From contig CP198939.1 of NCBI GenBank assembly GCA_052401645.1, forward strand, positions 434,001 through 498,000: a DNA stretch of 64,000 nucleotides, in the 5' to 3' direction. This document shows positions 18,731 to 27,902 of this stretch, one piece after another; the stretch's first letter is position 1; each line of letters starts with the position of its first letter. The notes under the pieces are model-generated. The model made no database searches. It had not been told where the DNA came from and saw nothing but the letters and a program-made list of their open reading frames with translations. The position numbers and the translations under genes are program-made. The stretch comes from Arsenophonus sp052401645. Lineage in GTDB: Bacteria; Pseudomonadota; Gammaproteobacteria; Enterobacterales; Enterobacteriaceae.

Positions 18731-18745
18731 TTTGGGAGAAAGAGA

Positions 18746-19279
18746 ATGTCTCGTGTAGCAAAAACACCTATCGTCATTCCTTTTGGTGTAGAAGTTAAAT
18801 TTAATGGATGTAATATAATAATTATAGGTAAAAATGGTGAACTTACTCGTAAAATTCATAAAGCTGTTAAAATTAATTATGATAATAACCAATTAACATT
18901 TGTACCTTACGAATGTTTTGCTGACGGATGGATGCAAGCCGGTACAACCCGTTCTTTATTGAATTCAATGGTTATTGGTGTTACCGAAGGTTTTAGAAAA
19001 AAACTTCAACTTTTTGGTGTTGGTTATCGTGTAGCTATAAATGCTAATATTATAAGTTTATCGTTAGGGTTCTCTCACTTAATAGAATATAAGTTACCGG
19101 CAGGTATTACTGCAAAATGCCCTTCACAAACTGAAATTACATTGGAGGGGGCAGATAAACAAGTAATTGGACAAGTTGCAGCAGAATTGCGTGCTTATCG
19201 TCGTCCTGAGCCTTATAAAGGCAAAGGTGTTCGTTATGTTGATGAAGTTGTGCGTAATAAAGAGGCTAAAAAGAAGTGA
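18746..19279 (+). CDS. rplF: 50S ribosomal protein L6
   Basis: Located near the factor-binding site. 177 aa, E. coli length. Starts MSRVAKTPIVIPFGVEVKFN and ends with RRPEPYKGKGVRYVDEVVRN. Its TGA overlaps the rplR ATG by one base. Confidence 0.99.
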   Translation: MSRVAKTPIVIPFGVEVKFNGCNIIIIGKNGELTRKIHKAVKINYDNNQLTFVPYECFADGWMQAGTTRSLLNSMVIGVTEGFRKKLQLFGVGYRVAINANIISLSLGFSHLIEYKLPAGITAKCPSQTEITLEGADKQVIGQVAAELRAYRRPEPYKGKGVRYVDEVVRNKEAKKK

Positions 19280-19641
19280 TGAGTAATATAGATAAGAAAG
19301 TAGCTCGTATCCGTCGAGCAAAACGCACGCGTTGTAAGCTTCATAAGCTTTGTGCAATGCGATTAGTGGTACACCGTACATCTCGTCATATTTATGCACA
19401 AATCATTGTACCTAACGGCTCCAAAACTTTGTTAGTTGCATCTACGTTAGAAAAATTGATTAATAAACAAGTAAAATATACAGGCAATAAAGAAGCTGCA
19501 TCAGTAGTTGGTAAATTAATTGCAATACGTGCTTTAGAAAAAGGTATCAAAAAAGTTTCTTTTGATCGCTCTGGTTTTAAATATCATGGTAGAATTAAAG
19601 TACTAGCAGATTATGCTCGTCAAGCTGGCCTCCAGTTCTAA
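19279..19641 (+). CDS. rplR: 50S ribosomal protein L18
   Basis: Main 5S rRNA-binding protein. The ATG at 19279 (overlapping the rplF TGA) gives 120 aa; E. coli has 117. An in-frame GTG three bases earlier is less likely. Conserved: RLVVHRTSRHIYAQIIVPNG and VSFDRSGFKYHGRIK. Confidence 0.98.
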   Translation: MSNIDKKVARIRRAKRTRCKLHKLCAMRLVVHRTSRHIYAQIIVPNGSKTLLVASTLEKLINKQVKYTGNKEAASVVGKLIAIRALEKGIKKVSFDRSGFKYHGRIKVLADYARQAGLQF

Positions 19642-19667
19642 AGGTATAAGGTAGGGGTTTTTATAAT

Positions 19668-20168
19668 ATGGCTAACATTGAAAAACAAGTTGGTGAATTA
19701 CAGGAAAAGCTTATTACGGTAAATCGTGTAGCTAAAACTGTTAAAGGTGGCCGTATTTTTAGTTTTACCGCATTAACAGTCGTTGGTAATGGTAGTGGTC
19801 GTATTGGTTTTGGTTACGGTAAGGCTCGTGAAGTTCCGGCAGCTATTCAGAAAGCAATGGAAAAAGCTCGTCGTAATATGAAAAATGTTGCCATTAATAA
19901 GAGTACTTTGTATTATCCTGTAAAAGGTGCATATACAGGTTCTCGTATATTTATGCAACCTGCTAACGAAGGTACTGGTATTATCGCAGGTGGAGCTATG
20001 CGAGCTGTGTTGGAAGTTGCTGGTGTTCATAATGTATTAGCTAAAACTTATGGATCAACTAATCCAATTAATGTTGTTCGTGCGACAATAATTGCTTTAG
20101 AAAGTATGAAATCTCCAGAAATGATTGCAGCTAAGCGTGGTAAATCAGTAGAAGAAATTATTGGATAA
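19668..20168 (+). CDS. rpsE: 30S ribosomal protein S5
   Basis: Fidelity protein and part of the mRNA helicase centre. 166 aa as in E. coli. Contains GGRIFSFTALTVVGNGSGRI (about 27-46) and GTGIIAGGAMRAVLEVAG. Confidence 0.99.
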   Translation: MANIEKQVGELQEKLITVNRVAKTVKGGRIFSFTALTVVGNGSGRIGFGYGKAREVPAAIQKAMEKARRNMKNVAINKSTLYYPVKGAYTGSRIFMQPANEGTGIIAGGAMRAVLEVAGVHNVLAKTYGSTNPINVVRATIIALESMKSPEMIAAKRGKSVEEIIG

Positions 20169-20175
20169 TTTCAAT

Positions 20176-20355
20176 ATGACTAAAATTATTAAAATCACAC
20201 AAATTCGCAGTTCTATTGGTCGTTTACCAAAACATAAGGCAACATTAATTGGTTTAGGTCTACGTCATATCGGACATACTGTAGAACGTGAAGATAAACC
20301 ATCGATACGTGGTATGATCAATTTGATCTCCTACATGATTAAAGTTGAGAGGTAA
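20176..20355 (+). CDS. rpmD: 50S ribosomal protein L30
   Basis: Small 50S protein. The ATG at 20176 gives 59 aa starting MTKIIKITQIRSSIGRLPKH, the exact family start; an in-frame start at 20161 overlapping rpsE is not supported. Seven nt after rpsE and three nt before rplO. Confidence 0.98.
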   Translation: MTKIIKITQIRSSIGRLPKHKATLIGLGLRHIGHTVEREDKPSIRGMINLISYMIKVER

Positions 20356-20358
20356 TAA

Positions 20359-20793
20359 ATGTATTTAAATACTCTATCTCCAGCAAAAGGTGCTAAAAAT
20401 ACACATAAACGTGTAGGACGTGGTGTTGGTTCTGGTTTAGGTAAAACATGTGGACGTGGCCATAAAGGTCAGAAGTCTCGTTCTGGTGGAAGTATAAACC
20501 GTAGTTTTGAAGGAGGTCAGACGTCTTTATATCGTCGTTTACCAAAGTTTGGTTTTACTTCACGTAAAAAAATGATTACTGCAGAGGTTCGTTTATCAGA
20601 TTTTTCTAAAGTTCAAGGAGATATTATTGATCTTAATATACTAAAAGCTGCTAATATAATTGGTATTCAAATAAAATATGCAAAAGTTATTCTTTCTGGT
20701 GAAATAAATCGTCCAGTAACTGTATATGGTCTTCGTGTAACAAAAGGCGCACGAAATGCAATTGAAACCGCAGGCGGTAAAGTTGAGGAATGA
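20359..20793 (+). CDS. rplO: 50S ribosomal protein L15
   Basis: Late-assembly 50S protein. 144 aa, E. coli length. Glycine-rich N-terminus with KRVGRGVGSGLGKTCGRGHK, and FEGGQTSLYRRLPKFGF at 50-66. Seven nt before secY. Confidence 0.99.
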   Translation: MYLNTLSPAKGAKNTHKRVGRGVGSGLGKTCGRGHKGQKSRSGGSINRSFEGGQTSLYRRLPKFGFTSRKKMITAEVRLSDFSKVQGDIIDLNILKAANIIGIQIKYAKVILSGEINRPVTVYGLRVTKGARNAIETAGGKVEE

Positions 20794-20800
20794 GTTATAA

Positions 20801-22132
20801 ATGACTAAACAACCAGGTTTAGATTTTCAAAGTGCTAAAGGTGGCATATCTGAACTTAAGCGCAGATTTTTGTTTGTTATTATGGCATTAATTGTTTTTC
20901 GTATTGGTTCTTTTATTCCTATTCCTGGCATAGATGCCACTATATTTGCTAGATTACTTGAACAGCAAAGGGGTACTATTATTGAAATGTTTAATATGTT
21001 CTCTGGTGGTGCACTTAGTCGTGCTTCTATCTTTACATTGGGAATAATGCCATATATCTCAGCATCAATAATTTTACAGTTATTAACCGTTATTAATTCT
21101 CGATTAGGGGAAATTAAGAAAGAAGGGGAAGCTGGTCGACGTAAAATCAACCAATACACACGTTATGGAACATTAATATTAGCAATATTTCAATCTATTG
21201 GGATTGCAACTGGTTTGCCAAATATTACTGAAATTCAAGGGTTGATAATCAATCCTGATTTTTCGTTTTATTTTATTGCTATTATTAGTTTAGTTACAGG
21301 AACAATGTTTTTAATGTGGCTTGGTGAACAAATCACTGAAAGAGGCATAGGGAACGGTATTTCAATTATTATTTTTGCAGGCATAGTTTCAGAGATTCCA
21401 TCAGCCATCGCCCATACTATTGAACAAGCTAGACAAGGTGATTTACATTTTCTTTTGTTATTATTAATTGTAATTTTAGTATTTACTGTGACTTATTTTG
21501 TTGTCTTTATGGAGCGTGGTCAGCGTAGGATAGTTGTCAACTATGTAAAACATCAACAACAAGGTCGTAGAATTTATACTGCACAAACTACACATTTACC
21601 ATTAAAGGTAAATATGGCAGGAGTTATTCCTGCAATTTTTGCTTCTAGTATCATACTATTTCCTGGTACAATAGTTTCTTGGTTTGGTGGTGGAACAGGT
21701 TGGGGTTGGTTAATAGCTATTTCAATGTATTTACAACCAGGACAACCGCTTTATGTATTACTTTATGCATCTGCAATTATTTTCTTTTGTTTTTTTTATA
21801 CAGCATTAGTTTTTAATCCGAGAGAAACAGCAGATAATTTAAAAAAATCAGGAGCATTTATACCAGGAATCCGTCCTGGAGAACAAACGGCCAAATATAT
21901 TGATAAAATAATGACACGTTTAACATTGGTTGGTGCATTATATATTACTTTTATTTGCTTAATTCCAGAATTTATGCGTGATGCAATGAAAGTACCATTT
22001 TATTTTGGTGGCACTTCACTTTTAATTGTTGTTGTTGTTATTATGGATTTTATGGTTCAAGTGCAAACTTTTATGATGTCTAGTCAGTATGAATCTGCAT
22101 TGAAAAAAGCAAATCTTAAAGGTAAACAATAA
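20801..22132 (+). CDS. secY: Protein translocase subunit SecY
   Basis: Pore-forming subunit of the inner-membrane Sec translocon. 443 aa, E. coli length, with ten predicted membrane helices. Starts MTKQPGLDFQSAKGGISELK. The plug region follows helix 1 (GALSRASIFTLGIMPYISAS near 68), and cytoplasmic loops C4 and C5 with YVKHQQQGRR (near 248) and NPRETADNLKKSGAFIPGIR (near 340) are intact. Needed here for export of PBP2, LptE and Lnt-processed lipoproteins. Confidence 0.99.
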   Translation: MTKQPGLDFQSAKGGISELKRRFLFVIMALIVFRIGSFIPIPGIDATIFARLLEQQRGTIIEMFNMFSGGALSRASIFTLGIMPYISASIILQLLTVINSRLGEIKKEGEAGRRKINQYTRYGTLILAIFQSIGIATGLPNITEIQGLIINPDFSFYFIAIISLVTGTMFLMWLGEQITERGIGNGISIIIFAGIVSEIPSAIAHTIEQARQGDLHFLLLLLIVILVFTVTYFVVFMERGQRRIVVNYVKHQQQGRRIYTAQTTHLPLKVNMAGVIPAIFASSIILFPGTIVSWFGGGTGWGWLIAISMYLQPGQPLYVLLYASAIIFFCFFYTALVFNPRETADNLKKSGAFIPGIRPGEQTAKYIDKIMTRLTLVGALYITFICLIPEFMRDAMKVPFYFGGTSLLIVVVVIMDFMVQVQTFMMSSQYESALKKANLKGKQ

Positions 22133-22180
22133 TCTTTAAATTAATTTACTTCATATAAATGGATATTATAGAGAATAAAA

Positions 22181-22297
22181 ATGAAAGTTCGTGCTTCAGT
22201 TAAAAAATTATGTCGTAATTGTAAAATTATCAAACGAAATGGTGTTATTCATGTGATTTGTAAGATTGAACCAAGACATAAACAACGACAGGGATAA
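22181..22297 (+). CDS. rpmJ: 50S ribosomal protein L36
   Basis: 38-codon gene too short for simple frame searches. Translation starts MKVRASVKKLCRNCKIIKRN and ends PRHKQRQG. It is the zinc-binding form, with Cys11, Cys14, Cys27 and His33. Last gene of the spc operon, 48 nt after secY as in E. coli. Confidence 0.97.
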   Translation: MKVRASVKKLCRNCKIIKRNGVIHVICKIEPRHKQRQG

Positions 22298-22450
22298 GAA
22301 AAAACTATTTTTATTGCAAAGTTTAGTTCATCTAGCTAGATAGATTTGATAAATCAATTTTTTAAAAAACTTATAAACTGTTTTATGTATTTTGAAGGTG
22401 GGCTTTTTCAATATAAGTTATATAGAATTTAATTTTAGGAGTTCATAGTG
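22298..22450 (+). promoter_or_regulatory. Alpha operon leader, candidate S4-binding mRNA structure
   Basis: The 150 nt between rpmJ and rpsM resemble the E. coli alpha leader as I recall it: TTGCAAAGTTTAGTT (22314-22328), short hairpins at 22330-22341 and 22343-22355 with a T-rich tail, a stem TTGAA/TTCAA (22392-22396 with 22407-22411) carrying a TGGGC loop segment, and TAGGAGTTCATAGTG at the start codon. In E. coli this region folds into the pseudoknot through which S4 represses the operon. Stems are weaker here, so retained control is an inference. Confidence 0.5.
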
Positions 22451-22804
22451 GCCCGTATAGCAGGCATTAATATTCCTGACAATGAACATACAGTAATCGC
22501 ATTAACATCGATTTACGGTATTGGTAAAACCCGTTCACGGTCAATTTGTACAGCAAGTGGTATTACTGAATATATTAAGATCGGCGAGCTATTTGAAGAA
22601 CAAATTGATAAGTTACGTAATGAAGTTACTAAATATATTGTTGAAGGTGACTTACGTCGTGAAATTACTATAAATATCAAGCGTCTTATGGATCTTGGTT
22701 GCTATCGTGGTTTACGTCATCGTCGTGGTCTCCCTGTACGAGGACAACGTACTAAGACTAATGCGCGGACTCGTAAGGGTCCTCGTAAGTTGATAAGGAA
22801 ATAA
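22448..22804 (+). CDS. rpsM: 30S ribosomal protein S13
   Basis: Head protein bridging to the 50S subunit and contacting P-site tRNA. 118 aa. The GTG start (GTGGCCCGTATAGCAGGC) is preceded by AGGAG; starting MARIAGINIPDNEHTVIALT. The C-terminal GLRHRRGLPVRGQRTKTNAR is intact. First gene of the alpha operon. Confidence 0.98.
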   Translation: MARIAGINIPDNEHTVIALTSIYGIGKTRSRSICTASGITEYIKIGELFEEQIDKLRNEVTKYIVEGDLRREITINIKRLMDLGCYRGLRHRRGLPVRGQRTKTNARTRKGPRKLIRK

Positions 22805-22830
22805 ATCGCCTTCCCGAGGGTATTAAAATA

Positions 22831-23220
22831 ATGGTAAAGGTATCTATTCGTGCACGTAAACGTGTAAAAAAACAAGTTCTTGATGGTATAGCTCATATCC
22901 ACGCTTCTTTTAATAACACAATTGTTACTATTACTGATCGTCAAGGTAATACATTGGGTTGGGCAACCGCAGGTGGTTCTGGATTTCGTGGTTCTCGTAA
23001 ATCTACTCCATTTGCTGCTCAAGTTGCAGCAGAACGTTGTGCTGAATCTGTGAAAGAGTATGGAATTAAAAACTTAGAAGTTATGGTTAAAGGACCTGGT
23101 CCTGGACGTGAGTCAACTATTCGTGCCTTAAATGCGGCTGGGTTCCGTATTACTAATATTACTGATATGACTCCTATCCCACATAACGGTTGTCGCCCAT
23201 CAAAAAAACGTTGTGTTTAA
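22831..23220 (+). CDS. rpsK: 30S ribosomal protein S11
   Basis: Platform protein near the mRNA exit. 129 aa, E. coli length. Contains GIAHIHASFNNTIVTITDRQ (about 19-38) and the C-terminal PIPHNGCRPSKKRCV. Confidence 0.99.
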   Translation: MVKVSIRARKRVKKQVLDGIAHIHASFNNTIVTITDRQGNTLGWATAGGSGFRGSRKSTPFAAQVAAERCAESVKEYGIKNLEVMVKGPGPGRESTIRALNAAGFRITNITDMTPIPHNGCRPSKKRCV

Positions 23221-23255
23221 TATTATCGAGCTTTTTAGAATTATTGGAGAAAGAA

Positions 23256-23876
23256 ATGGCTAAATATTTAGGTCCTAAACTCAAGATAAGTCGACGTGAG
23301 GGTACAGATCTTTTTCTTAAATCTGGAGTTCGTACGATTGATACAAAGTGCAAATTAGAACAGATACCAGGACAGCATAGTTCTCGTAAACCTCGTCTAA
23401 CTGATTATGGTATACAATTGCGTGAAAAGCAGAAAGTTCGTCGTATTTACGGTGTTCTAGAACTTCAGTTCCGCAACTATTATAAAAAAGCAACACGATT
23501 AAAAGGTAATACAGGTAAAAATCTATTGAATTTGCTTGAAGGTCGTTTAGATAATATCGTTTATAGGATGGGTTTTGGCGCAACTAGATCAGAAGCACGT
23601 CAGATGGTTAGTCATAAGGCTATTATGGTAAATAATCAAATAGTTAATATTGCTTCTTATCAGGTTTCATTAGACGATATTATCAGTATCAATGAAAAAG
23701 CAATAAAACAATCTCGTATTAAAGCTGCTTTAGAACTTGCTGAACAACGTGAAAAGCCAAGTTGGTTAGAAGTTGATTCTGCTAAAATGCAAGGTGTGTT
23801 TAAACGTATTCCTGAACGTACTGATTTATCTGCTGATATTAACGAACATTTGATCGTTGAACTTTACTCTAAATAA
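23256..23876 (+). CDS. rpsD: 30S ribosomal protein S4
   Basis: Primary 16S-binding assembly protein and, in E. coli, translational repressor of the alpha operon and part of antitermination complexes. The ATG at 23256 after GGAG gives 206 aa starting MAKYLGPKLKISRREGTDLF; an earlier in-frame start at 23190 lies inside rpsK and is not supported. The S4 RNA-binding domain (GRLDNIVYRMGFGATRSEAR near 104) is intact. Confidence 0.98.
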   Translation: MAKYLGPKLKISRREGTDLFLKSGVRTIDTKCKLEQIPGQHSSRKPRLTDYGIQLREKQKVRRIYGVLELQFRNYYKKATRLKGNTGKNLLNLLEGRLDNIVYRMGFGATRSEARQMVSHKAIMVNNQIVNIASYQVSLDDIISINEKAIKQSRIKAALELAEQREKPSWLEVDSAKMQGVFKRIPERTDLSADINEHLIVELYSK

Positions 23877-23906
23877 CGATAAAGCTTAGTAGAAAGAGAG
23901 GATACA

Positions 23907-24896
23907 ATGAAGAGTTCTGTGACAGAGTTTCTTAGGCCTCGCCTAGTTGATATCGAACAAATTAGTTTGATGCATGCTAAGGTAACCCTTGAACCATTAG
24001 AGCGTGGCTTTGGCCATACTCTTGGTAATGCACTACGCCGTATTTTGCTTTCATCTATGCCTGGTTATGCTGTAACTGAGGTTGAAATTGATGGTGTACT
24101 TCATGAATATAGTACTAAAGAAGGTGTTAAGGAAGATATACTTGAAATTCTTCTTAATCTAAAAGGATTATCAGTAAGAGTTTATGGTAAAGATGAAGTT
24201 ATTTTAAGTTTAAATAAATCTGGAATTGGTCCTGTGACTGCTGCTGATATTATGATTAGAGATGATATTGAAATTATGAATATGCAACATGTTATTTGTC
24301 ATTTAACAGATGAAAATACTACTATTAACATGAATATTAAAATACAACAAGGTCGCGGATATGTACCGGCTTCTTCTCGTATTCGCTCAGAAGAAGATAA
24401 TCGTCCAATTGGACGATTATTAGTTGATGCATGCTATAGCCCTGTAGAGCGCATTGCTTACAATGTTGAAGCGACGCGTGTAGAGCAACGTACTGATTTA
24501 GATAAGCTAATTATAGAGATGGAGACTAACGGTACAATTGATCCTGAGGAAGCAATTCGACGAGCAGCAACTATTTTAGCTGAACAACTAGAAGCCTTTG
24601 TTGATTTACGTGATGTTGCCAAGATTGAAATCAAAGATGAGAAGCCAAAGTTCGATCCAGTTCTATTACGTACAGTTGATGATCTAGAATTGACTGTACG
24701 TTCCGCTAATTGTTTAAAAGCAGAAGCTATCCATTATATTGGTGATTTAGTTCAACGTACTGAAGTTGAGTTGCTTAAAACACCTAATCTTGGTAAAAAA
24801 TCTCTTACTGAAATTAAGGATGTTTTAGCATCAAGAGGTTTATCACTAGGTATTCGTTTAGAAAATTGGCCTCCAGCAAGTATTGCTGATGAATGA
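23907..24896 (+). CDS. rpoA: RNA polymerase alpha subunit
   Basis: Scaffold for RNA polymerase assembly. 329 aa, E. coli length. The N-terminal dimerisation domain contains ERGFGHTLGNALRRILLSS (about 32-50). The linker is followed by the complete C-terminal DNA/activator-binding domain (LTVRSANCLKAEAIHYIGDL near 260; LGKKSLTEIKDVLASRGL near 295). The retained C-terminal domain implies UP-element or activator contacts remain possible. 30 nt after rpsD. Confidence 0.99.
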   Translation: MKSSVTEFLRPRLVDIEQISLMHAKVTLEPLERGFGHTLGNALRRILLSSMPGYAVTEVEIDGVLHEYSTKEGVKEDILEILLNLKGLSVRVYGKDEVILSLNKSGIGPVTAADIMIRDDIEIMNMQHVICHLTDENTTINMNIKIQQGRGYVPASSRIRSEEDNRPIGRLLVDACYSPVERIAYNVEATRVEQRTDLDKLIIEMETNGTIDPEEAIRRAATILAEQLEAFVDLRDVAKIEIKDEKPKFDPVLLRTVDDLELTVRSANCLKAEAIHYIGDLVQRTEVELLKTPNLGKKSLTEIKDVLASRGLSLGIRLENWPPASIADE

Positions 24897-24934
24897 GATT
24901 AGAAATTTATGTTTTAATAATAAGAGATAAGATT

Positions 24935-25318
24935 ATGCATCATCGTAAGAGCGGTCGTCAATTAAACCGCAATTGTAGTCATTATAAAGCTATGTTTCGT
25001 AATATGGCTGGTTCCTTAGTTCGCTATGATATTATCAAGACAACTTTACAAAAAGCTAAAGAGTTACGTCGTATAATTGAGCCACTGATTACTATTGCTA
25101 AGATCGATAATGTAGCTAATCGTCGTCTTGTATTTTCTCGTACTCGAGATAACGAAGTTGTGGCAAAATTATTTAATAAACTAGGACATCAATTTGAAAA
25201 ACGTAAAGGTGGTTATACTCGTATTATAAAGTGTGGTTTTCGTACAGGCGATAATGCACCTATGGCTTATATTGAATTTGTTGATCGTGATATTAAATAT
25301 TGCCATAAGCAGAAGTAA
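24935..25318 (+). CDS. rplQ: 50S ribosomal protein L17
   Basis: 50S protein near the tunnel exit. The ATG at 24935 gives 127 aa starting MHHRKSGRQLNRNCSHYKAM, the E. coli start; an earlier in-frame ATG (24893) overlapping rpoA is not supported. Closes the alpha operon. The C-terminal tail after VDRD is diverged. Confidence 0.98.
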   Translation: MHHRKSGRQLNRNCSHYKAMFRNMAGSLVRYDIIKTTLQKAKELRRIIEPLITIAKIDNVANRRLVFSRTRDNEVVAKLFNKLGHQFEKRKGGYTRIIKCGFRTGDNAPMAYIEFVDRDIKYCHKQK

Positions 25319-26476
25319 TTATATATAATCAAATTAAAATTAAACAAAAATCATGATTAATCTAGATTTTTATGATCTAAAAATAATTTTATATTTTAAT
25401 TTTTTATTATATAATTATATTAATTGAATATAAAATAATTTATATATTATATTAAAAAGAGTTAGTTAATTAAGTTAATTGATATTAAATAAATAGATAA
25501 AACATTATTTTTATAAAAATAATGTTTTATAAAATATTTGTATCTTAAAAAATAAGTTATTTCAACTAAAAGAAACTCTTAGAATTTATATTATATTTTT
25601 TATTAATCGTAGTTACTCACTAGATTCTAATTAATTTAAAAGTTATTATTTATTAATATTTTATACTACTTTTCCATTCTCAGTAAATCAAATATTATAG
25701 ATTATAAAATTATAAAATAAATTAAAGTTAGGATTATATAAATTAGATGTAATTATATTTTGATTAAAATGTTTAAACATAAAAGTGAAGTGATCGCTTT
25801 ATTCTAATAAATTTATAAATATTGATAGTTAAAGAATTAACTGTTGAATTTTATAGTTTATTAGAAATAATTAGTTTCTTTATTAATAATTATTAAAATT
25901 ATACATTTATTCTTTATTACTAAAAATAAAATTTATAAGTATTTATTTAAAATAAATAAATTGATGTTCTAGAATTTAATATAATAAATCATTAAGATAT
26001 ATTAAATCTTTATAAATAAAATAATAAAGTTATAAAATTTTACTACCATCATTTCTTTATTTATAAAATCAATTAAAAATAAGAAATAAAAATAAAAAGT
26101 TATTAGTTACAGATAAGATATAATAATGAAATAATTAATATAATTTAATTATTTTGTATTAATTAATTTTTAAATTTAATTATTTTATGTTTTAGTAAAT
26201 TAAAAGAGATATATAAATTTTATTTTTTTACTTTAACTATATAGATGCTTGATATTTATTTTTATCTAAGAATTTATTTATGAATTTTTTAGCAATTTTA
26301 TTGTTAAATTAATAAAAAATATAGATATTTAAATTAAAAAATTTTTTATAAATTTTTTTTAATAAATGATATATAAAAAATATTTAAATAATAATATTAC
26401 TTTTATTATAAATTAATAAATTCTAAAAATCTCAAATGTTTTTAAAATTAATTAATACAAATCTATCAGATTCTTT
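25319..26476. other. Non-coding gap where zntR and mscL lie in E. coli
   Basis: 1.16 kb of A/T-rich DNA without a supportable gene. E. coli has zntR, yhdN and mscL between rplQ and trkA. I see no recognisable remnant of them. It contains a 34-bp perfect palindrome listed separately. Confidence 0.6.
25497..25530. terminator. 34-bp perfect palindrome after the alpha operon
   Basis: Perfect 17-bp arms without loop, core AACATTATTTTTA followed by its complement, 180 nt downstream of rplQ, with a T-rich right flank. It could fold as a terminator for the ribosomal protein operons. The A/T-only stem is weak. Confidence 0.5.
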
Positions 26477-26489
26477 TTATAGAAAGAAT
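26470..26489 (-). terminator. Hairpin enclosing the trkA stop codon
   Basis: Arms ATTCTTT (26470-26476) and AAAGAAT (26483-26489), loop 26477-26482 containing the stop codon; outer pairing AAATCT/AGGTTT extends it after a bulge. There is no strong U-tract, so terminator function is tentative. Confidence 0.35.
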
Positions 26490-27853
26490 AGGTTTGGTTG
26501 AAAAATTTTTTCTATTTTAGGAACATGTTTCTTATCAGTAATAAACAAAATAATATGATCATTATTTTCAATAATATGATAACTATTTGCAATGATAACT
26601 TCATTGTTACGAACGATAGCAGCAATGATTGTACCTGAAGGGAGTTTTATTTCTGAAATTTTTCTACCAACAACTTTAGATGTATTATGATTACCGTGAG
26701 CAATAGCTTCTATAGCTTTAGCAACACCCTTATATAATGGTGAAATATTAATTATATCTGCTTTCCGCACATGACCTAATAAGGCAGAAATTGTTGCTTG
26801 TTGAGGTGATATAGCTATATCAATAACACCTCCTTGAACAAGATCAACATAAGCAGAACGTTGAATAAGAACTATAACTTTTTTTGCACCCATTTTTTTT
26901 ACAAGCATAGCTGACATAATATTAGCTTCATCATCATTAGTTAGTGCTATAAAAACATCTATCTGTTCAATATGTTCTTCTGCTAATAATTCTTGATCTG
27001 AAGCATCACCATAAAATACAATTGTATCATGTAATAATTCTGCTAATTCAGTTGCCCTTTCTTGATCATGTTCTATTAGTTTAACGCTATAACATTTTTC
27101 TAGCTTTCTTGCTAAACCAGCGCCAATATTACCACCACCAACTATCATAATTCGCTTATATGGTTTTTCAAGACGTTGTAATTCGCTCATAACAGTACGA
27201 ATATGTTCAGTAGCTACTATAAAGAAAATTTCATCACCTTCTTCAATAATTGTTGATCCATGTGGTTGAATAGATTTATCTTGACGAAATATTGCAGTAA
27301 TTCTAGTATCAATATTAGGTAAATGTTCATGTAGATTTGAAAGGGAATTGCCAATAAGTGAACCACCATAACAAGCTTTTACAGAAACAATACTTACTTT
27401 ATCACTTGCGAAATTAACGACTTGAAGTGCACCAGGGTATTGTATTAATTTATAAATATAATCAATAACAAGCTGCTCTGGAGAAATAAGATAATCAATT
27501 GGTATATCATTAGGAGTAAAAAGCTTTTCAGTTTCTTTTATATATGCAGATGCACGTATTCTAGCAATTCTATTTGGAGTATTAAAAAGAGAATAAGCAA
27601 CTTGACATGCAATCATATTAGTTTCATCTGAATTTGTTACGGCAACTAACATATCAGCATCTTTAGCCCCAGCTTCCTTTAAAATTTTAGGATATGAACC
27701 ATGACCTATAACAACTCTTAAATCAAGTTTATCTTGTAATTGTCGCAATCGTTCAGTATTAGTATCTACGACGGTAATGTCATTTTTTTCATCAACTAAA
27801 TTTTCTGCAAGCGTACCACCAACTTGCCCAGCGCCTAATATGATAATTTTCAT
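26477..27853 (-). CDS. trkA: Trk potassium uptake system NAD-binding component
   Basis: Peripheral regulatory protein of the Trk K+ channel TrkH/TrkG. The ATG at 27851-27853 gives 458 aa, exactly the E. coli length, starting MKIIILGAGQVGGTLAENLV; 13 further residues upstream are not family-like. Two tandem RCK units each have a Rossmann motif (GAGQVGG at 7-13; VGGGNIGAGLARKLE near 238). Ends QPNLFFL as E. coli ends SPFFL. Last gene of def-fmt-rsmB-trkA; its stop lies in a hairpin (26470-26489). No trkH is in the window. Confidence 0.98.
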   Translation of the reverse strand: MKIIILGAGQVGGTLAENLVDEKNDITVVDTNTERLRQLQDKLDLRVVIGHGSYPKILKEAGAKDADMLVAVTNSDETNMIACQVAYSLFNTPNRIARIRASAYIKETEKLFTPNDIPIDYLISPEQLVIDYIYKLIQYPGALQVVNFASDKVSIVSVKACYGGSLIGNSLSNLHEHLPNIDTRITAIFRQDKSIQPHGSTIIEEGDEIFFIVATEHIRTVMSELQRLEKPYKRIMIVGGGNIGAGLARKLEKCYSVKLIEHDQERATELAELLHDTIVFYGDASDQELLAEEHIEQIDVFIALTNDDEANIMSAMLVKKMGAKKVIVLIQRSAYVDLVQGGVIDIAISPQQATISALLGHVRKADIINISPLYKGVAKAIEAIAHGNHNTSKVVGRKISEIKLPSGTIIAAIVRNNEVIIANSYHIIENNDHIILFITDKKHVPKIEKIFQPNLFFL

Positions 27854-27902
27854 TATATCTTTTATCTCACTTCTATATTGATTTTTATTCAAAATAGTAG
27901 TG

